Shown: positions 1-9,057, counted from the first letter of the stretch. The stretch: 64,000 bases of DNA from Bryobacterales bacterium (GCA_026129915.1 JAHCHD010000006.1:1-64000); one strand, 5' to 3'. The notes: generated from the sequence alone by a model not told the origin. A program made the numbers and translations.

Positions 1-272
1 ACCTTGGCTGTGGTGTTGCGCACACTTGGATTGAGCTGGGGACGGCCATTTTCGCGGCGCTGAACCTGGAACCCAACATTCAGTTTATTCCCATGCCGGA
101 GCACCTCCGTGGCAAGTATCAGTACCGCACCTGCGCCACCATCTCCAAGCTGCGCGCGAGCGGATATACTGAACCTCTCACGCCGCTCGCCGATGCTGTA
201 CGCGACTACGTGGTGAACTATCTGGTCGCCAACGCGAGGCTGGGCGATGAATCTCTGGGAGCTGCTGTATGA
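1..272 (+). CDS. hldD: ADP-L-glycero-D-manno-heptose-6-epimerase, C-terminal end (partial)
   Basis: Only the last 89 or so codons are in the window; the gene begins before base 1. The reading frame starting at base 3 gives a C-terminus containing [20 protein letters not shown] and [10 protein letters not shown], the typical tail of HldD/RfaD, an extended-SDR enzyme that epimerises ADP-glycero-manno-heptose for the lipopolysaccharide inner core. This fits a Gram-negative cell. The stop TGA at 270-272 overlaps the ATG of the next gene (ATGA), so the two are probably translationally coupled. The NAD-binding half cannot be examined here. The assignment rests on the C-terminal motif and length only. 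Confidence 0.8.
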   Translation, partial: LGCGVAHTWIELGTAIFAALNLEPNIQFIPMPEHLRGKYQYRTCATISKLRASGYTEPLTPLADAVRDYVVNYLVANARLGDESLGAAV

Positions 273-1510
273 CCTCCGAAACTGCCGCCGCCGAACGCAC
301 CAGCCGCACCCCCGAGGGCGCCAGCCGCGCCGCTGAACTGCTGGCCATCGAAGAGCAATGCGGCGCCAAGAACTACCATCCCCTGCCCATCGTGGTGGAA
401 CGCGCCCAGGGCGCCTGGGTGGTGGATACGGAAGGCAGGCGCTATCTCGATTGCCTGAGCGCCTACTCCGCGCTGAACCAAGGCCATGCGCACCCCAAAA
501 TTCTGGCAGCGCTTACCGAACAGGCGCAGCGAGTGACGCTCACCTCCCGCGCCTTCCACAACGACCAGTTGCCGCTGCTCTGCCGCGACCTTGCCACGCT
601 AACCGGCCTGGATGTTGTCCTCCCCATGAACTCTGGCGCGGAAGCGGTGGAAACGGCCATCAAGGCGGCGCGACGCTGGGGCTATGCCCGCAAAGGAATT
701 CCCGACGGCCAGGCCGAGATCATCGTCTGCGACGGGAACTTCCACGGACGCACCACCACGATTGTGGGATTCTCTTCGGAAGCCGGCTACCAGCATCAGT
801 TTGGCCCCTTTACACCGGGCTTTGTGTCCGTTCCCTATGGCGACATCGATGCGCTTCGGGCGGCCATCACGCCGCGTACCTGTGGCTTTTTGGTGGAGCC
901 GATCCAGTGCGAAGCGGGCATCATCCTGCCACCGCCGGGTTACCTGGCGGCGGCAGCGGACCTTTGTATCGACCAGAATGTGCTGTTCCTGGCCGACGAA
1001 ATTCAGACAGGTCTTGGCCGCACCGGTGCCTGGTTTGCATGCCATCACGAACTCGTAACTCCCGACATCTACATCCTGGGCAAGGCGCTTTCCGGTGGCG
1101 TGTATCCAGTCTCCGCGGTGATCGGACGCCGTGACGTGATGGACCTGTTTAGCCCCGGCAGCCATGGCAGCACCTACGGCGGCAACCCGCTGGGTTGCGC
1201 GGTGGCGCGGGCGGCTTTGCGCGTCCTGGAGGAAGAGAACCTGATCGAGCGTTCCGCGCAATTGGGCACGGACCTGCTGGCGACGCTCAAGGCCCTTGAG
1301 GGCGGAAGAGTACGAGGGGTCCGCGGGCGCGGGCTGCTGGTGGGCATCGAACTTCGCGAGAAGGCCCGGCCCTATTGTGAGCAACTCATGCGGCTGGGAC
1401 TGCTCTGCAAGGAAACGCACGACTTCGTCATCCGCATCGCCCCGCCCCTGGTTACCTCCAAGGACGATCTCGACTGGATGGCCTCACACCTGGCGGCTGT
1501 ACTGCGGTAA
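269..1510 (+). CDS. rocD: Ornithine--oxo-acid aminotransferase
   Basis: A 413-residue class III PLP-dependent aminotransferase. It should transfer the delta-amino group of ornithine to 2-oxoglutarate, giving glutamate-semialdehyde in arginine/ornithine catabolism. Family signatures are clear: [60 protein letters not shown] and [14 protein letters not shown], where Lys272 is the expected PLP Schiff-base lysine, then [10 protein letters not shown]. Length matches the family. The first 25 residues are a poorly conserved Ala/Thr-rich extension. The ATG overlaps the hldD stop by 4 bases. Linkage to LPS synthesis is not functionally obvious. The convergent neighbour is a deoxyhypusine-synthase-like protein, possibly another polyamine or amino-acid enzyme. 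Confidence 0.93.
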   Translation: MTSETAAAERTSRTPEGASRAAELLAIEEQCGAKNYHPLPIVVERAQGAWVVDTEGRRYLDCLSAYSALNQGHAHPKILAALTEQAQRVTLTSRAFHNDQLPLLCRDLATLTGLDVVLPMNSGAEAVETAIKAARRWGYARKGIPDGQAEIIVCDGNFHGRTTTIVGFSSEAGYQHQFGPFTPGFVSVPYGDIDALRAAITPRTCGFLVEPIQCEAGIILPPPGYLAAAADLCIDQNVLFLADEIQTGLGRTGAWFACHHELVTPDIYILGKALSGGVYPVSAVIGRRDVMDLFSPGSHGSTYGGNPLGCAVARAALRVLEEENLIERSAQLGTDLLATLKALEGGRVRGVRGRGLLVGIELREKARPYCEQLMRLGLLCKETHDFVIRIAPPLVTSKDDLDWMASHLAAVLR

Positions 1511-1516
1511 CGCTCG

Positions 1517-2620
1517 CTAGCCCTCAAGCGTGTGCAGCAGGTGATGGACGAAGGTGCGGTTGTCACATTGCAGATAGTGCAAGTCGCCACCCATGCGGGC
1601 GAAACTCTTGTTGAAGCGCAGGTAGTAGGCGGGGTTGGTCTTGGGCGGCTCCCCTTGGCTCCAGTCCCAGCCGCCGCCTTCCTGGAGGTCCACCACATAG
1701 ATTTTGTGGCCACGCACGATGTCGCGCCCCCCACCCAGCCGCAGGTTGTTCACGCAACTGAGGCTCTTTTCAAACACCTGCGGTGCCATGATTGCTGAAC
1801 CCACAGAGAGCAGCACTCCGCCTTCAAGTGTTTCCACGGAATCGCCGAACAGGCGAAAATCAAGTTCGCCGGCCCTTCCGATCACTGACCCGCTGAACAT
1901 CGGATGATTGGCGATGATGTCGTAGCCGATGCCCGGATGCACCGTGGCGGGCACGCCTAACCGGTAGGCTGCTGCAAGGATGGAAGCCTGCTTCCAGCGG
2001 TGGTCCAAGGAATAATTGCCGCCCGGGATGCCTTGCGTTTCCATGGCCCGCAACAAGTCGGCACGCGCAGAGGTGAGGGCGTGGCTAGGGTTAGACGCGA
2101 TGGCGGCCCGGAGGTCTTCCGGTGCTGGCAACGAAACGCCATCTTCATGGATAAAGCGGCCCAGCGCGGCACCGTAGCCGTCTCCATGCAGTGCCCCAGC
2201 CATCAGCGCCACATGCAGCGTCCGTCCGGTTTCCTCCCAAGCGCCAAAGCTGCCGGTAGCAACGTTTTCCCGCACGCTTTCGGTGGAGCGGCCAAGCCAG
2301 GAATACTCCCAGTCGTGAATGGTGCCCGCGCCGTTGGTGGCGACGTGTGTCAGCCAGCCGCGCTCCATCAATTGGGCCAAAATGAGGGGCGCGCCGTTTC
2401 GCAGCAGGTGGGCGCCATACATTAAAATCACCCCTGCGCCTCGCGCCCTGGCTTCGCGGATATGTGCCGCGCACTCCACAATTGGCTGGCGCAACGCCTC
2501 CTCCACGCCGGGCGGCGCCGAGGCAGGGTGAACCAGGATGTCGTCGACGCTGGTGAGGCTCTTTCGGGTCGTCAGCGGAAAGACGCGCAGTTGGTTCCAG
2601 GGAAGGGGATTCGGTTTCAT
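1517..2620 (-). CDS. Deoxyhypusine synthase-like conserved protein of unknown function
   Basis: A 367-residue protein from the internal ATG at 2620 (MKPNPLPWNQLRVFPL). An upstream in-frame start would add 29 basic, proline-rich residues that do not look native. Segments such as GVILMYGAHLLRNGAPLILAQLMERGWLTHVATNGAGTIHDWEYSWLGRS, and a long conserved core with GSFG..EETGR, recall the Rossmann NAD-binding fold of the deoxyhypusine/homospermidine synthase superfamily. I do not see the catalytic lysine context of true deoxyhypusine synthase, and bacteria usually lack its eIF5A substrate. The gene ends 6 bp beyond the end of the convergent rocD. A role in polyamine or ornithine-related chemistry is only an inference from fold and neighbour. 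No signal peptide is visible. Confidence 0.6.
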   Translation of the reverse strand: MKPNPLPWNQLRVFPLTTRKSLTSVDDILVHPASAPPGVEEALRQPIVECAAHIREARARGAGVILMYGAHLLRNGAPLILAQLMERGWLTHVATNGAGTIHDWEYSWLGRSTESVRENVATGSFGAWEETGRTLHVALMAGALHGDGYGAALGRFIHEDGVSLPAPEDLRAAIASNPSHALTSARADLLRAMETQGIPGGNYSLDHRWKQASILAAAYRLGVPATVHPGIGYDIIANHPMFSGSVIGRAGELDFRLFGDSVETLEGGVLLSVGSAIMAPQVFEKSLSCVNNLRLGGGRDIVRGHKIYVVDLQEGGGWDWSQGEPPKTNPAYYLRFNKSFARMGGDLHYLQCDNRTFVHHLLHTLEG

Positions 2621-2781
2621 GCTGAGTTCAGGCTGCGGCCGCCGCCAGAGCAGCGGCAGCGTCCCTTTCGATTGTAGCGGTCGCGGCGGGGGCTTCCCAA
2701 CAAGCATTTCAGAGTGCTACATCTGGAAGAGTAGACAAATGCCGCCACTCCAACGGGCGGCGCGCAAAGGAGTGAGTTTCG

Positions 2782-3273
2782 ATGGATAAATCTAAGAGCA
2801 TTGCGATGCTGAACGACGCAGTGGCGGACGAGCTGCAAGCCGTCCATCAGTACATGTATTTTCACTTTCACCTGGACGACCAGGGACTGGGGCCGCTGGC
2901 ATCCCTGTTCAAGCGCATCTCCATCCAGGAGATGGGCCACGTGGAGCACCTTGCGGAGCGCATCCTCTTCCTTGGCGGGGATGTGGAGATGAAGCTGGCG
3001 GGTCCGGTGGAGCAGATCCGCGATCCCGAAGCCATGCTGGCCAAAGCAGCCCAAATGGAAGACCAGAGTGCCAAGGATTACAACCAGGCAGCCCTGGCAT
3101 GCAGCGCCAATGCGGACGCAGCGTCGAAACAAATTTTCGAGGCGTTGGTGAATGATGAAGAAGGGCACTTCGACATCTTCGACCAGCAGATGGAGAACAT
3201 CCGGAAGTTCGGGCCAAACTACCTGGCGCTGCAGTCCTTCGGGCGTGGCCCCGATACACCTCCGACGCAATAG
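2782..3273 (+). CDS. bfr: Bacterioferritin
   Basis: A 163-residue four-helix ferritin-like protein that stores iron as a mineral in a 24-mer shell. The ferroxidase ligands are in place: Glu17 in DAVADELQAVHQY, then Glu50 and His53 in IQEMGHVEHLAERILFLGG, and the later NDEEGHFDIFDQQ helix. Met51, directly after Glu50, is positioned like the haem-ligand methionine of classical bacterioferritins, so haem binding is plausible. An AAAGGAG Shine-Dalgarno lies about 9 bases before the ATG. The preceding 160 bp probably hold divergent promoters for this gene and the leftward deoxyhypusine-synthase-like gene. I did not find a convincing Fur box. Confidence 0.93.
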   Translation: MDKSKSIAMLNDAVADELQAVHQYMYFHFHLDDQGLGPLASLFKRISIQEMGHVEHLAERILFLGGDVEMKLAGPVEQIRDPEAMLAKAAQMEDQSAKDYNQAALACSANADAASKQIFEALVNDEEGHFDIFDQQMENIRKFGPNYLALQSFGRGPDTPPTQ

Positions 3274-3277
3274 AACC

Positions 3278-3294
3278 TGGCCGGATTCCGGCCA
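3278..3294. promoter_or_regulatory. Perfect 17-bp inverted repeat after bfr
   Basis: TGGCCGGA-T-TCCGGCCA starts four bases after the bacterioferritin stop codon. The one-base centre makes a DNA-level palindrome (protein site) as likely as an RNA hairpin, and there is no T-run for a rho-independent terminator. It could be an operator for the small gene at 3375 or a transcript 3'-end stabiliser. It is seen directly; the function is unknown. Confidence 0.4.
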
Positions 3295-3374
3295 ATCCCG
3301 AGACGATGGGGGCTTGTTCTCGCACACTCGGTGTGCGCCAATATTGGTAGAAGTTCCAAGGAGGGGCTTGCGCC

Positions 3375-3602
3375 ATGACCTCGTATGACGTCATTTTCGG
3401 CCACGCCATCATCTCCGACGACACGCGGCGTGAGGTCCACCTGAAGCTAGTCCAGGAGGACGACGAAGTGTTCCGCTGGTACACCGACGACGGTGTCTGC
3501 TTGGGGGAAGAAGGCCGCACCGTGGGAGAAGCCTGGAACGCATTGCTGCATGATTCCTTTCATGCACAATGGCAACTCCGTTTTCTCGATGACTATCGTT
3601 GA
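3375..3602 (+). CDS. Small acidic hypothetical protein
   Basis: A 75-residue cytoplasmic protein with no signal peptide or membrane segment. It is preceded by a strong AAGGAGG ribosome binding site about 10 bases upstream of the ATG, which is the main support for it being real. The sequence begins MTSYDVIFGHAIISDD, is rich in Asp/Glu and aromatic residues, and alternates strand-like stretches (EVHLKLVQEDDEVFRWYTDD) with a C-terminal helix-like stretch. I do not recognise the family. A good terminator follows at 3670-3699. It may be cotranscribed with bfr or have its own promoter in the 100-bp gap. Confidence 0.6.
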   Translation: MTSYDVIFGHAIISDDTRREVHLKLVQEDDEVFRWYTDDGVCLGEEGRTVGEAWNALLHDSFHAQWQLRFLDDYR

Positions 3603-3669
3603 GACGCCAGTCGCATTGCGCTTCTGATTTCGAGGCGAATGCCAGTTTGCAGCGCCAAAAACTAGAAAA

Positions 3670-3699
3670 GCCCGGATTCGCACGATGGCGGATCCGGGC
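3670..3699. terminator. Bidirectional rho-independent terminator
   Basis: A 12-bp stem, GCCCGGATTCGC paired with GCGGATCCGGGC (one T-G wobble), with loop ACGATG. It is followed on the + strand by ATTTTGTTT and on the - strand by CTTTTCTAGTTTTT. It sits between the small rightward gene ending at 3602 and the leftward TonB receptor ending at 3727, so it probably terminates both convergent transcripts. Confidence 0.85.
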
Positions 3700-3726
3700 A
3701 TTTTGTTTGGCCTTTGAGTCCAGACC

Positions 3727-6700
3727 TCAGAAGCGGTAGTACAAGCCGAATTGCATCCGGCGCGGAGTGGTTACTGTGCTGGTGATGCGGCCAAAGTTTA
3801 CGCTATTGATGTCCTGGTCACCAACGTAGAATGCAACCGTGTTGAACGCGTTCACTGCCTCCGCGCGGAACTCGATTGACTGACGATCGGTGATCTGCGT
3901 GGTCTTCATGATGCCCATGTCCATGTTGAACCACATGGGTCCGGTGAACATGCGTCGCTGGAGGCCCCCGTTGTCGCCAGGCCCTGGGTTAAAGAACGCT
4001 TGGCCGCTGAAGAAGCCCTGCCCGTCGGCCTGGGCCGCGCGTCCGTCTGAGCCGGTCACCGATGGCGCGAAGAAGAATGGTCCGTTACCGGTCATCCGAA
4101 GCGCAATCAGATTCTCGAGTTCAGACTTGCTGAGCAGCGACGAAGCAGGATTACCGTTCTGAGTGTTGCTGGAGCGCGCACCACGGTTCACCGTGCCGCG
4201 CAACGACATTACGGAGAACGGTGCACCGGACTGGTAGGTCATCAGTCCATTGACGCTCCACCCGCCAATCACTTTGTTCAAGAAGGAACTGCCAGTGGCA
4301 AAGCGCCCGCCTTCGCCGAAGGGTAGCGTGTATGCAAAGTTGGCTTTCGTCGAATGGGTGGTGTCGAAGATGCTCCGTGCTTTTTCAAGGCCCGTGTTGT
4401 TAAAGTCCACGAAGGCCTGGAAATTGGTCTGCTCATCCCCCGCGGTATCGCTGATTGCCTTGCTGAAGGCGTAGTTAACTTGGAACTGCAACCCATTGGT
4501 GTAGGCCCGGCGGAAGTCAAGCTGCATCCCATGGTAGTTGGCGTTGCTGAAGTTCTGCACAACGTTTGTGGCAAGAGCCAGCGGGTTCGGGAAGAAGGCC
4601 AGCGGCCCATTGAGCCGGTTTGTCTGGTAGATGGATGCCAACTCACCCGGCTGCCCGGTCTGGATCAAGTTCCGCACCGTGGCATTGGTAAGCAGGCCCC
4701 CGCTTCCGAGCAAGGGGAATACGGTGAGGGGCTGGCTGCCTGGAATGTTTGCATTGAATGCCGGGTTGAACGCGCCTGTGGCTGCCTGTGACAGGAATCC
4801 ATTCTCGCGGGCGCGTTTGAAGTCATCAAGGAAGCCGAGTTCGTTGATTCTCACCTGGTTGTAATCGAAGGCACGGAAGCCGTTGGTGAGCTTGTTGCCC
4901 ACGTAGCGAGCCTCAAACACGCCGCCAATCACACGTTTCTGGATACTGAAGTTCCACTGCTGCACGTAAGGGGTAATGGTGTCCGGGTTCGGAACGCCGA
5001 GTGCCTGACCCACGTTCAGTGCGTAATTGTCCGCGGCGGTTCTTGGCACCTTGTAGGTAGGCGTGGGAAGCGCTACGCGGCCATTGCTTAAGGTTCCGGT
5101 TAGGCCTACCTGTTGAGATACCTGATTCAGGCCGGCATTGGTGTTCACACTGTTGCGAATGCTCTGAATGTGGTTGTCGTTCACGTAGTTAATGCTGTAG
5201 CCCCCGCGGATGGCAAAACTACCATTGCCGAAGGGATCCCAGGCAAACCCAAGGTTTGGCGCAAAATTGTTGCGATCTGCTCGGTAGAACGGACGGCCAA
5301 CGCTCTTGCCAGCGAAATCCAGCGTGTAGTCGCTATAGATTGTGGATAAGAGGTCGCCTTGCACCGTCGGCATCAGCGCCAGCGAATCGCGCTCGTTCGC
5401 CACCGTGAAATAGTCGTAACGAAGGCCCAGGTTCAACGTGAATCGATTGCTTACCCGCCAGTTGTCCTGGACGTAGAAGCCGTGCATATCGAATTCATAG
5501 TTGCGATTGTCATTGGCGCCGGCCACAAACCCGGAGTCACGGCTGGTGACGTTGAAGGTCTGCGTAGACGTGTTGAGGATACCGGCCAGCGTCGCCAGCA
5601 TGTTGTTGGCCAGCGTCAAATCCTGCGCGCTGATGCCAGGAAGCTGGGCAGTTACTAGACCGGTCTGGTTCGCACTGATGCCCAGGTTATACGTGGGGAC
5701 GATTCCGGCATCGTTGAACGGGTTGGTACGCATAAACTGGCCCTGGTAGCCAAACTGGAAGTTGTGCTTCCCGGTGACCCAGTTCGTGGTGTTGCTCAAG
5801 TTAAACGTGTCGGTGTAACGGCCCTGATCCATGAACGTATTCACCGGGTTGGAAAAAATCAGACTGCCGACAAAATACTCTGGGCGTTCGTTGAATGTGG
5901 CAAAGATCGCAGGGGTAAGGTTGAACCCGCCGCGAAGCTCATTCGTGACAGTTGGGCTGGGATTCCACCGCCACGCGGTGGAGAAAAATCGCGTTGCCCC
6001 GTCGTTGGCCACGGGAGGAATCAGATCAAAGTTATTGGTGAGGTCAGTCCGGTCGACAATGTCACGATTCCACAAAACGGTTCCGGCGAAGGAATGCTTC
6101 TCGGTTAGGTAGTAATCTACCTTGCCGGTGATGTTGTCCCGGGTGCGATTATTGCGAATGTTGTAGGAGTATCCCGCAGTATTGCGCAGGAGCGATTCGC
6201 TGCTGTCGCCCACACGGAAGTTGTTGACCTGGCTGCCGGCCGGCAACTGGCTGATCAATGCCTGCGTGACCGGGTCGGCCGAGCGGCCGCTAAGGGTAAG
6301 CAGATTCACTTTCTGTACTGCGCCCGCAGTGTTCCGGTAGGTGAAGATTCCCTGCCGCGCTTCGTCCGTCAAGATAGTGCGATTCGCTGATGACTGCTGG
6401 CGGAGGCGAAAAGCTTCATAGTTACCGTAGAAGAAGAGCTTGTCCTTCACTACCGGGCCGCCCAAACTGCCGCCTAATTGGTTCTGATTCAAGAACGGAC
6501 GCACCAGGCCATCCTTGTTTTGAAAGAAGCCGTTAGCCGCCACCACGTTGTTGCGGTTGAACCAGTATAGGTTTCCCCGGAATTGATTCGTGCCGCTGGG
6601 CGTCACGAACGAAACCTGAGTTGCACCGCCGCCGGAGTTGGTGGAACTGTTGGACGTAGAGACTGTTACTTCCGCAATCTGATCGGAGAGCAGCAGGTTC

Positions 6701-7320
6701 GGAAGGAAGTCGAGTGCATTCGTGCGGATGAAGTTGTCCTGGATGTTTACGCCATCAATGGTCACATTGTTGTAGCTGGTGCGCATGCCATTGATGGTGG
6801 TGGATTCACGTCCCGAAAAGTAGACGCCGGCCTGAGAGGTAAGGAGTGCCAGCGGGCTGCGATTGAGCTGCGGGAGCCGCATGATCTGGGCATTTGTGAT
6901 GTTTGTCGAAATCACCGCATTCGCAGTTTGTACTTGAATGGCCTCCGCGGAAACTTCCACTGACTCAGTTACCGAACCTACCTCAAGGGCGATGGTACCC
7001 AGCGCCGTTTCCTGGCCGGGATTTATCTTCAACTGCCGGACGACATACTTGGAGAAGCCCTGTGATTCCACGGTCATTGTATAAGTGACCGGTTGCAGCC
7101 CCGAGAAGAGGAAGATCCCGTTCTCGTTGCTTGTTTGCTTCAACAAGGTCGCCTCTCCACCTTCCAGCGACAGCGAAATTGTCGCACCCGGAATCACGCT
7201 GCCGGTTTGATCGGTGATGGAACCAGACAGCCTGCCGGCCACTTGTGACCAGCCCAAGGACGTGAGTAGCAGAGCCAACAACGCAAGCGCTGCTCGAGAA
7301 GAAGACTGATTTATGCGCAT
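3727..7320 (-). CDS. Oar-like TonB-dependent receptor with carboxypeptidase-regulatory-like N-terminus
   Basis: A 1197-residue outer-membrane protein. The chosen ATG at 7320 is preceded by AGGAAGG and begins a clean signal peptide (MRINQSSSRAALALLALLLTSLGWSQ). An upstream start would add 19 residues unlike a signal peptide. Order: signal peptide; carboxypeptidase-regulatory-like beta-sandwich (about residues 27-110, GSITDQTGSVIPGATISL); TonB plug (about 120-230, NGMRTSYNNVTIDGVNIQDN); then a long beta-barrel with many aromatic strands, ending in the outer-membrane signature RRMQFGLYYRF with terminal Phe. Oar-like receptors are abundant in Solibacterales and are thought to import large carbohydrates or other polymers; the substrate here is unknown. 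Transcribed alone, away from the Tat lipoprotein gene, with a palindrome-bearing leader. Confidence 0.88.
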   Translation of the reverse strand: MRINQSSSRAALALLALLLTSLGWSQVAGRLSGSITDQTGSVIPGATISLSLEGGEATLLKQTSNENGIFLFSGLQPVTYTMTVESQGFSKYVVRQLKINPGQETALGTIALEVGSVTESVEVSAEAIQVQTANAVISTNITNAQIMRLPQLNRSPLALLTSQAGVYFSGRESTTINGMRTSYNNVTIDGVNIQDNFIRTNALDFLPNLLLSDQIAEVTVSTSNSSTNSGGGATQVSFVTPSGTNQFRGNLYWFNRNNVVAANGFFQNKDGLVRPFLNQNQLGGSLGGPVVKDKLFFYGNYEAFRLRQQSSANRTILTDEARQGIFTYRNTAGAVQKVNLLTLSGRSADPVTQALISQLPAGSQVNNFRVGDSSESLLRNTAGYSYNIRNNRTRDNITGKVDYYLTEKHSFAGTVLWNRDIVDRTDLTNNFDLIPPVANDGATRFFSTAWRWNPSPTVTNELRGGFNLTPAIFATFNERPEYFVGSLIFSNPVNTFMDQGRYTDTFNLSNTTNWVTGKHNFQFGYQGQFMRTNPFNDAGIVPTYNLGISANQTGLVTAQLPGISAQDLTLANNMLATLAGILNTSTQTFNVTSRDSGFVAGANDNRNYEFDMHGFYVQDNWRVSNRFTLNLGLRYDYFTVANERDSLALMPTVQGDLLSTIYSDYTLDFAGKSVGRPFYRADRNNFAPNLGFAWDPFGNGSFAIRGGYSINYVNDNHIQSIRNSVNTNAGLNQVSQQVGLTGTLSNGRVALPTPTYKVPRTAADNYALNVGQALGVPNPDTITPYVQQWNFSIQKRVIGGVFEARYVGNKLTNGFRAFDYNQVRINELGFLDDFKRARENGFLSQAATGAFNPAFNANIPGSQPLTVFPLLGSGGLLTNATVRNLIQTGQPGELASIYQTNRLNGPLAFFPNPLALATNVVQNFSNANYHGMQLDFRRAYTNGLQFQVNYAFSKAISDTAGDEQTNFQAFVDFNNTGLEKARSIFDTTHSTKANFAYTLPFGEGGRFATGSSFLNKVIGGWSVNGLMTYQSGAPFSVMSLRGTVNRGARSSNTQNGNPASSLLSKSELENLIALRMTGNGPFFFAPSVTGSDGRAAQADGQGFFSGQAFFNPGPGDNGGLQRRMFTGPMWFNMDMGIMKTTQITDRQSIEFRAEAVNAFNTVAFYVGDQDINSVNFGRITSTVTTPRRMQFGLYYRF

Positions 7321-7339
7321 TCTGCACCTTCCTGCACTG

Positions 7340-7353
7340 TATGTGAACAGTGT
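7340..7353. promoter_or_regulatory. TGAACA-type candidate operator upstream of the TonB receptor
   Basis: TATGTGAACAGT at 7340-7351 is identical over 12 bases to the left half of the perfect palindrome at 20785-20804, next to the chimeric regulator gene. Here the second half follows at shorter spacing (TGAACA-G-TGTTCG). It lies 20 bp upstream of the receptor start. It could be a weak or differently spaced site for the same regulator. Confidence 0.35.
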
Positions 7354-7714
7354 TCGATTCGTTCGGTTGTGGTACACCCGGTTGTTAAAGGTTAGCTGCT
7401 ACTGAACTGCAAGTACAAGGAAAAGCGCAAGTCCTGGAGTCGTAATGAAAGGAAATTAATTTCTTGTTTTCTGCATACCCTAGGCCCGCTCTACCAGTTT
7501 TGGAATGGCGCAGAATTACTCATGTTGTCTAGGGGACGTTGGAACCGCATTCAGGCAATAGCCAGACAGCGGTAAGTGTTTTAAATAGAATCGTCGATGG
7601 CGCTAGGCCTGGGTGTCCAGCGAGCGGCAGGAGCGCAACACTGTAGGGTCTTCAGCGATGGCCGGCCACCAATAATGGAATTCGGCGGACCTGCAAGAAC
7701 GACGAGGGTTCTCT

Positions 7715-7731
7715 AGTTAACGTCGTTAACT
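7715..7731. promoter_or_regulatory. 17-bp perfect inverted repeat, candidate operator
   Basis: AGTTAACG-T-CGTTAACT: eight-base arms match exactly around one central base, typical of a dimeric repressor site. It lies about 350 bp upstream of the Tat lipoprotein gene and 395 bp upstream of the TonB receptor, within otherwise unremarkable noncoding DNA. The cognate protein is unknown, and no second copy was noticed in the window. Confidence 0.4.
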
Positions 7732-8083
7732 AAATTGAGTGCCGCACTTCGATTCAATCTGTGGCAGCCGCGTTGGCAAGGATGGCCAACCGAGCGCTGA
7801 GGCCAAGGGATGGCAACCGCATACTGGGTGGGTTACGTTCGACCGGCTCACCCAGACTTCATGAATCCGGCCAATTGCGGATGACCCGGTGAGCGCGGTG
7901 GTTGCGGATCCAACAGCAACCGCTCGCACCTGAAGACGGCCATTCGCTTCGCAAGCAAGGACGAGTCCAACTGTGGCGTGCGTGCACCTCGAAAGGGCGA
8001 GGAAACCGAACTAGTAATTTCAGGTCTAAATACCGGATGCACTGGAAGAAGTTTTGTTTCATGATAGGGGCGGAGGAATTCTA

Positions 8084-9031
8084 ATGAGACCCACCCCGAT
8101 TTCTCGCCGCGGCTTTCTCGCCTCCTCTGCTGCATTGCTGCCGCTTGTCGGCTGCTCCAGCGGAACCAAAGTAGTTGAGGAAGTCGTCCCCAAGGCGCCC
8201 GTGCCCGATGTACTGGGCGTCAATCTGTACACAGTCCGCGAACAACTGAAGGAGAATCCGCAAGTTGTCTTGAAGGCCATCGCCGACATTGGCTACAAGA
8301 CTGTGGAGATGACACGCGCCCAACTGCCTACGTTACTGCCGATTTGCAAGGACCTGGGCCTTACCGCGCCTGCCGCCCATTTCGAATACGCCCTGCTCAC
8401 GAACGAGTGGGCGAACTATGGCGGAAGCCCGCCGCGCAAAGGCTACAATCTGACGGCTGCCCTGGCGGAAGCAAAGAAAGCAGGCATTGAATACGTGGTG
8501 ATTCCGTCCATCGCAGAGAAAGAGCGCGGCGGCATGGGCATGTTTATTCGCGTTGCCCAGCAACTGAATAAAGCCGGCGATCAGGCAGCCAAGATGGGTC
8601 TGAAGATCGCTTATCACAACCACTCCTTCGAGTTCCGCAAGTATGGACAGTTCACAGGTTTCGAGATTCTGCTGAACAATCTGGAGCACGAAAAGGCAAG
8701 CATTGAGCTTGATCCTTTCTGGGCCATGATTGGCAATCAGGATCCCATTCCTCTATTCCGAAAGTACGCGCGCCACATACGCCTGGTGCACCTGAAGGAT
8801 ATGCGCGTCAACACGAACCCCAGCTTCACTGAGAATGTCCCGCCGGAGGCCTTCCAGCCCCTCGGGAAGGGCATCATCAACGTGGCGCAGGTGATGCAAA
8901 ACGCCAGTACGGCCGGAGTGGTGCACTATTTCGTGGAGCAAGACCACACGGCGGGCGACCCGATTGAGGCGCTGAAGCAGAGCTATACGTACCTGCAGAA
9001 GATGAAGGCGGCGCCAGAACCTCCAAGTTAG
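8084..9031 (+). CDS. Tat-exported sugar phosphate isomerase/epimerase-like lipoprotein
   Basis: A 315-residue protein from an ATG with GGAGGAATTCTA just upstream. The N-terminus SRRGFLASSAALLPLVGC holds a twin-arginine motif (Arg8-Arg9) and a lipobox with Cys24, predicting Tat export and lipid anchoring. The mature part is a xylose-isomerase-like TIM barrel: VLGVNLYTVREQL, IGYKTVEMTRAQL, AYHNHSFEFRK, ELDPFWAMIG, IRLVHLKDMR and FVEQDHTAGDPIEALKQSYTYLQ, with His/Asp/Glu residues where the metal ligands of this family sit. These proteins are common in Solibacterales; the substrate is presumably a sugar or inositol-like polyol in the periplasm but is not known. A G+C-rich hairpin follows the gene. 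Confidence 0.82.
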   Translation: MRPTPISRRGFLASSAALLPLVGCSSGTKVVEEVVPKAPVPDVLGVNLYTVREQLKENPQVVLKAIADIGYKTVEMTRAQLPTLLPICKDLGLTAPAAHFEYALLTNEWANYGGSPPRKGYNLTAALAEAKKAGIEYVVIPSIAEKERGGMGMFIRVAQQLNKAGDQAAKMGLKIAYHNHSFEFRKYGQFTGFEILLNNLEHEKASIELDPFWAMIGNQDPIPLFRKYARHIRLVHLKDMRVNTNPSFTENVPPEAFQPLGKGIINVAQVMQNASTAGVVHYFVEQDHTAGDPIEALKQSYTYLQKMKAAPEPPS

Positions 9032-9057
9032 GTGCGCCTGACAGGATCCGTTTGTAC

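Larger units (their letters stand above)
7321..8083. other. Large divergent intergenic region with palindromic sites
   Basis: This 763-bp stretch separates the leftward TonB receptor from the rightward Tat lipoprotein. No convincing gene is seen in either strand; the open frames lack ribosome binding sites and family-like sequence. It holds a TGAACA-type site at 7340-7353, an AT-rich palindrome GAAATTAATTTC at 7452-7463, and a 17-bp inverted repeat at 7715-7731. A good ribosome site, GGAGGAATTCTA, lies directly before the ATG at 8084. Both genes are therefore probably controlled from here. Confidence 0.6.

Noticed and set aside
358-1134. Second rightward frame inside rocD
   Set aside because: It lies wholly within a well-conserved aminotransferase gene and its translation is Arg/Pro/His-rich frame-shadow sequence.
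3890-6963. Several rightward open frames inside the TonB receptor
   Set aside because: All are antisense to a continuous receptor gene with clear plug and barrel motifs. None has a ribosome site or a recognisable product.
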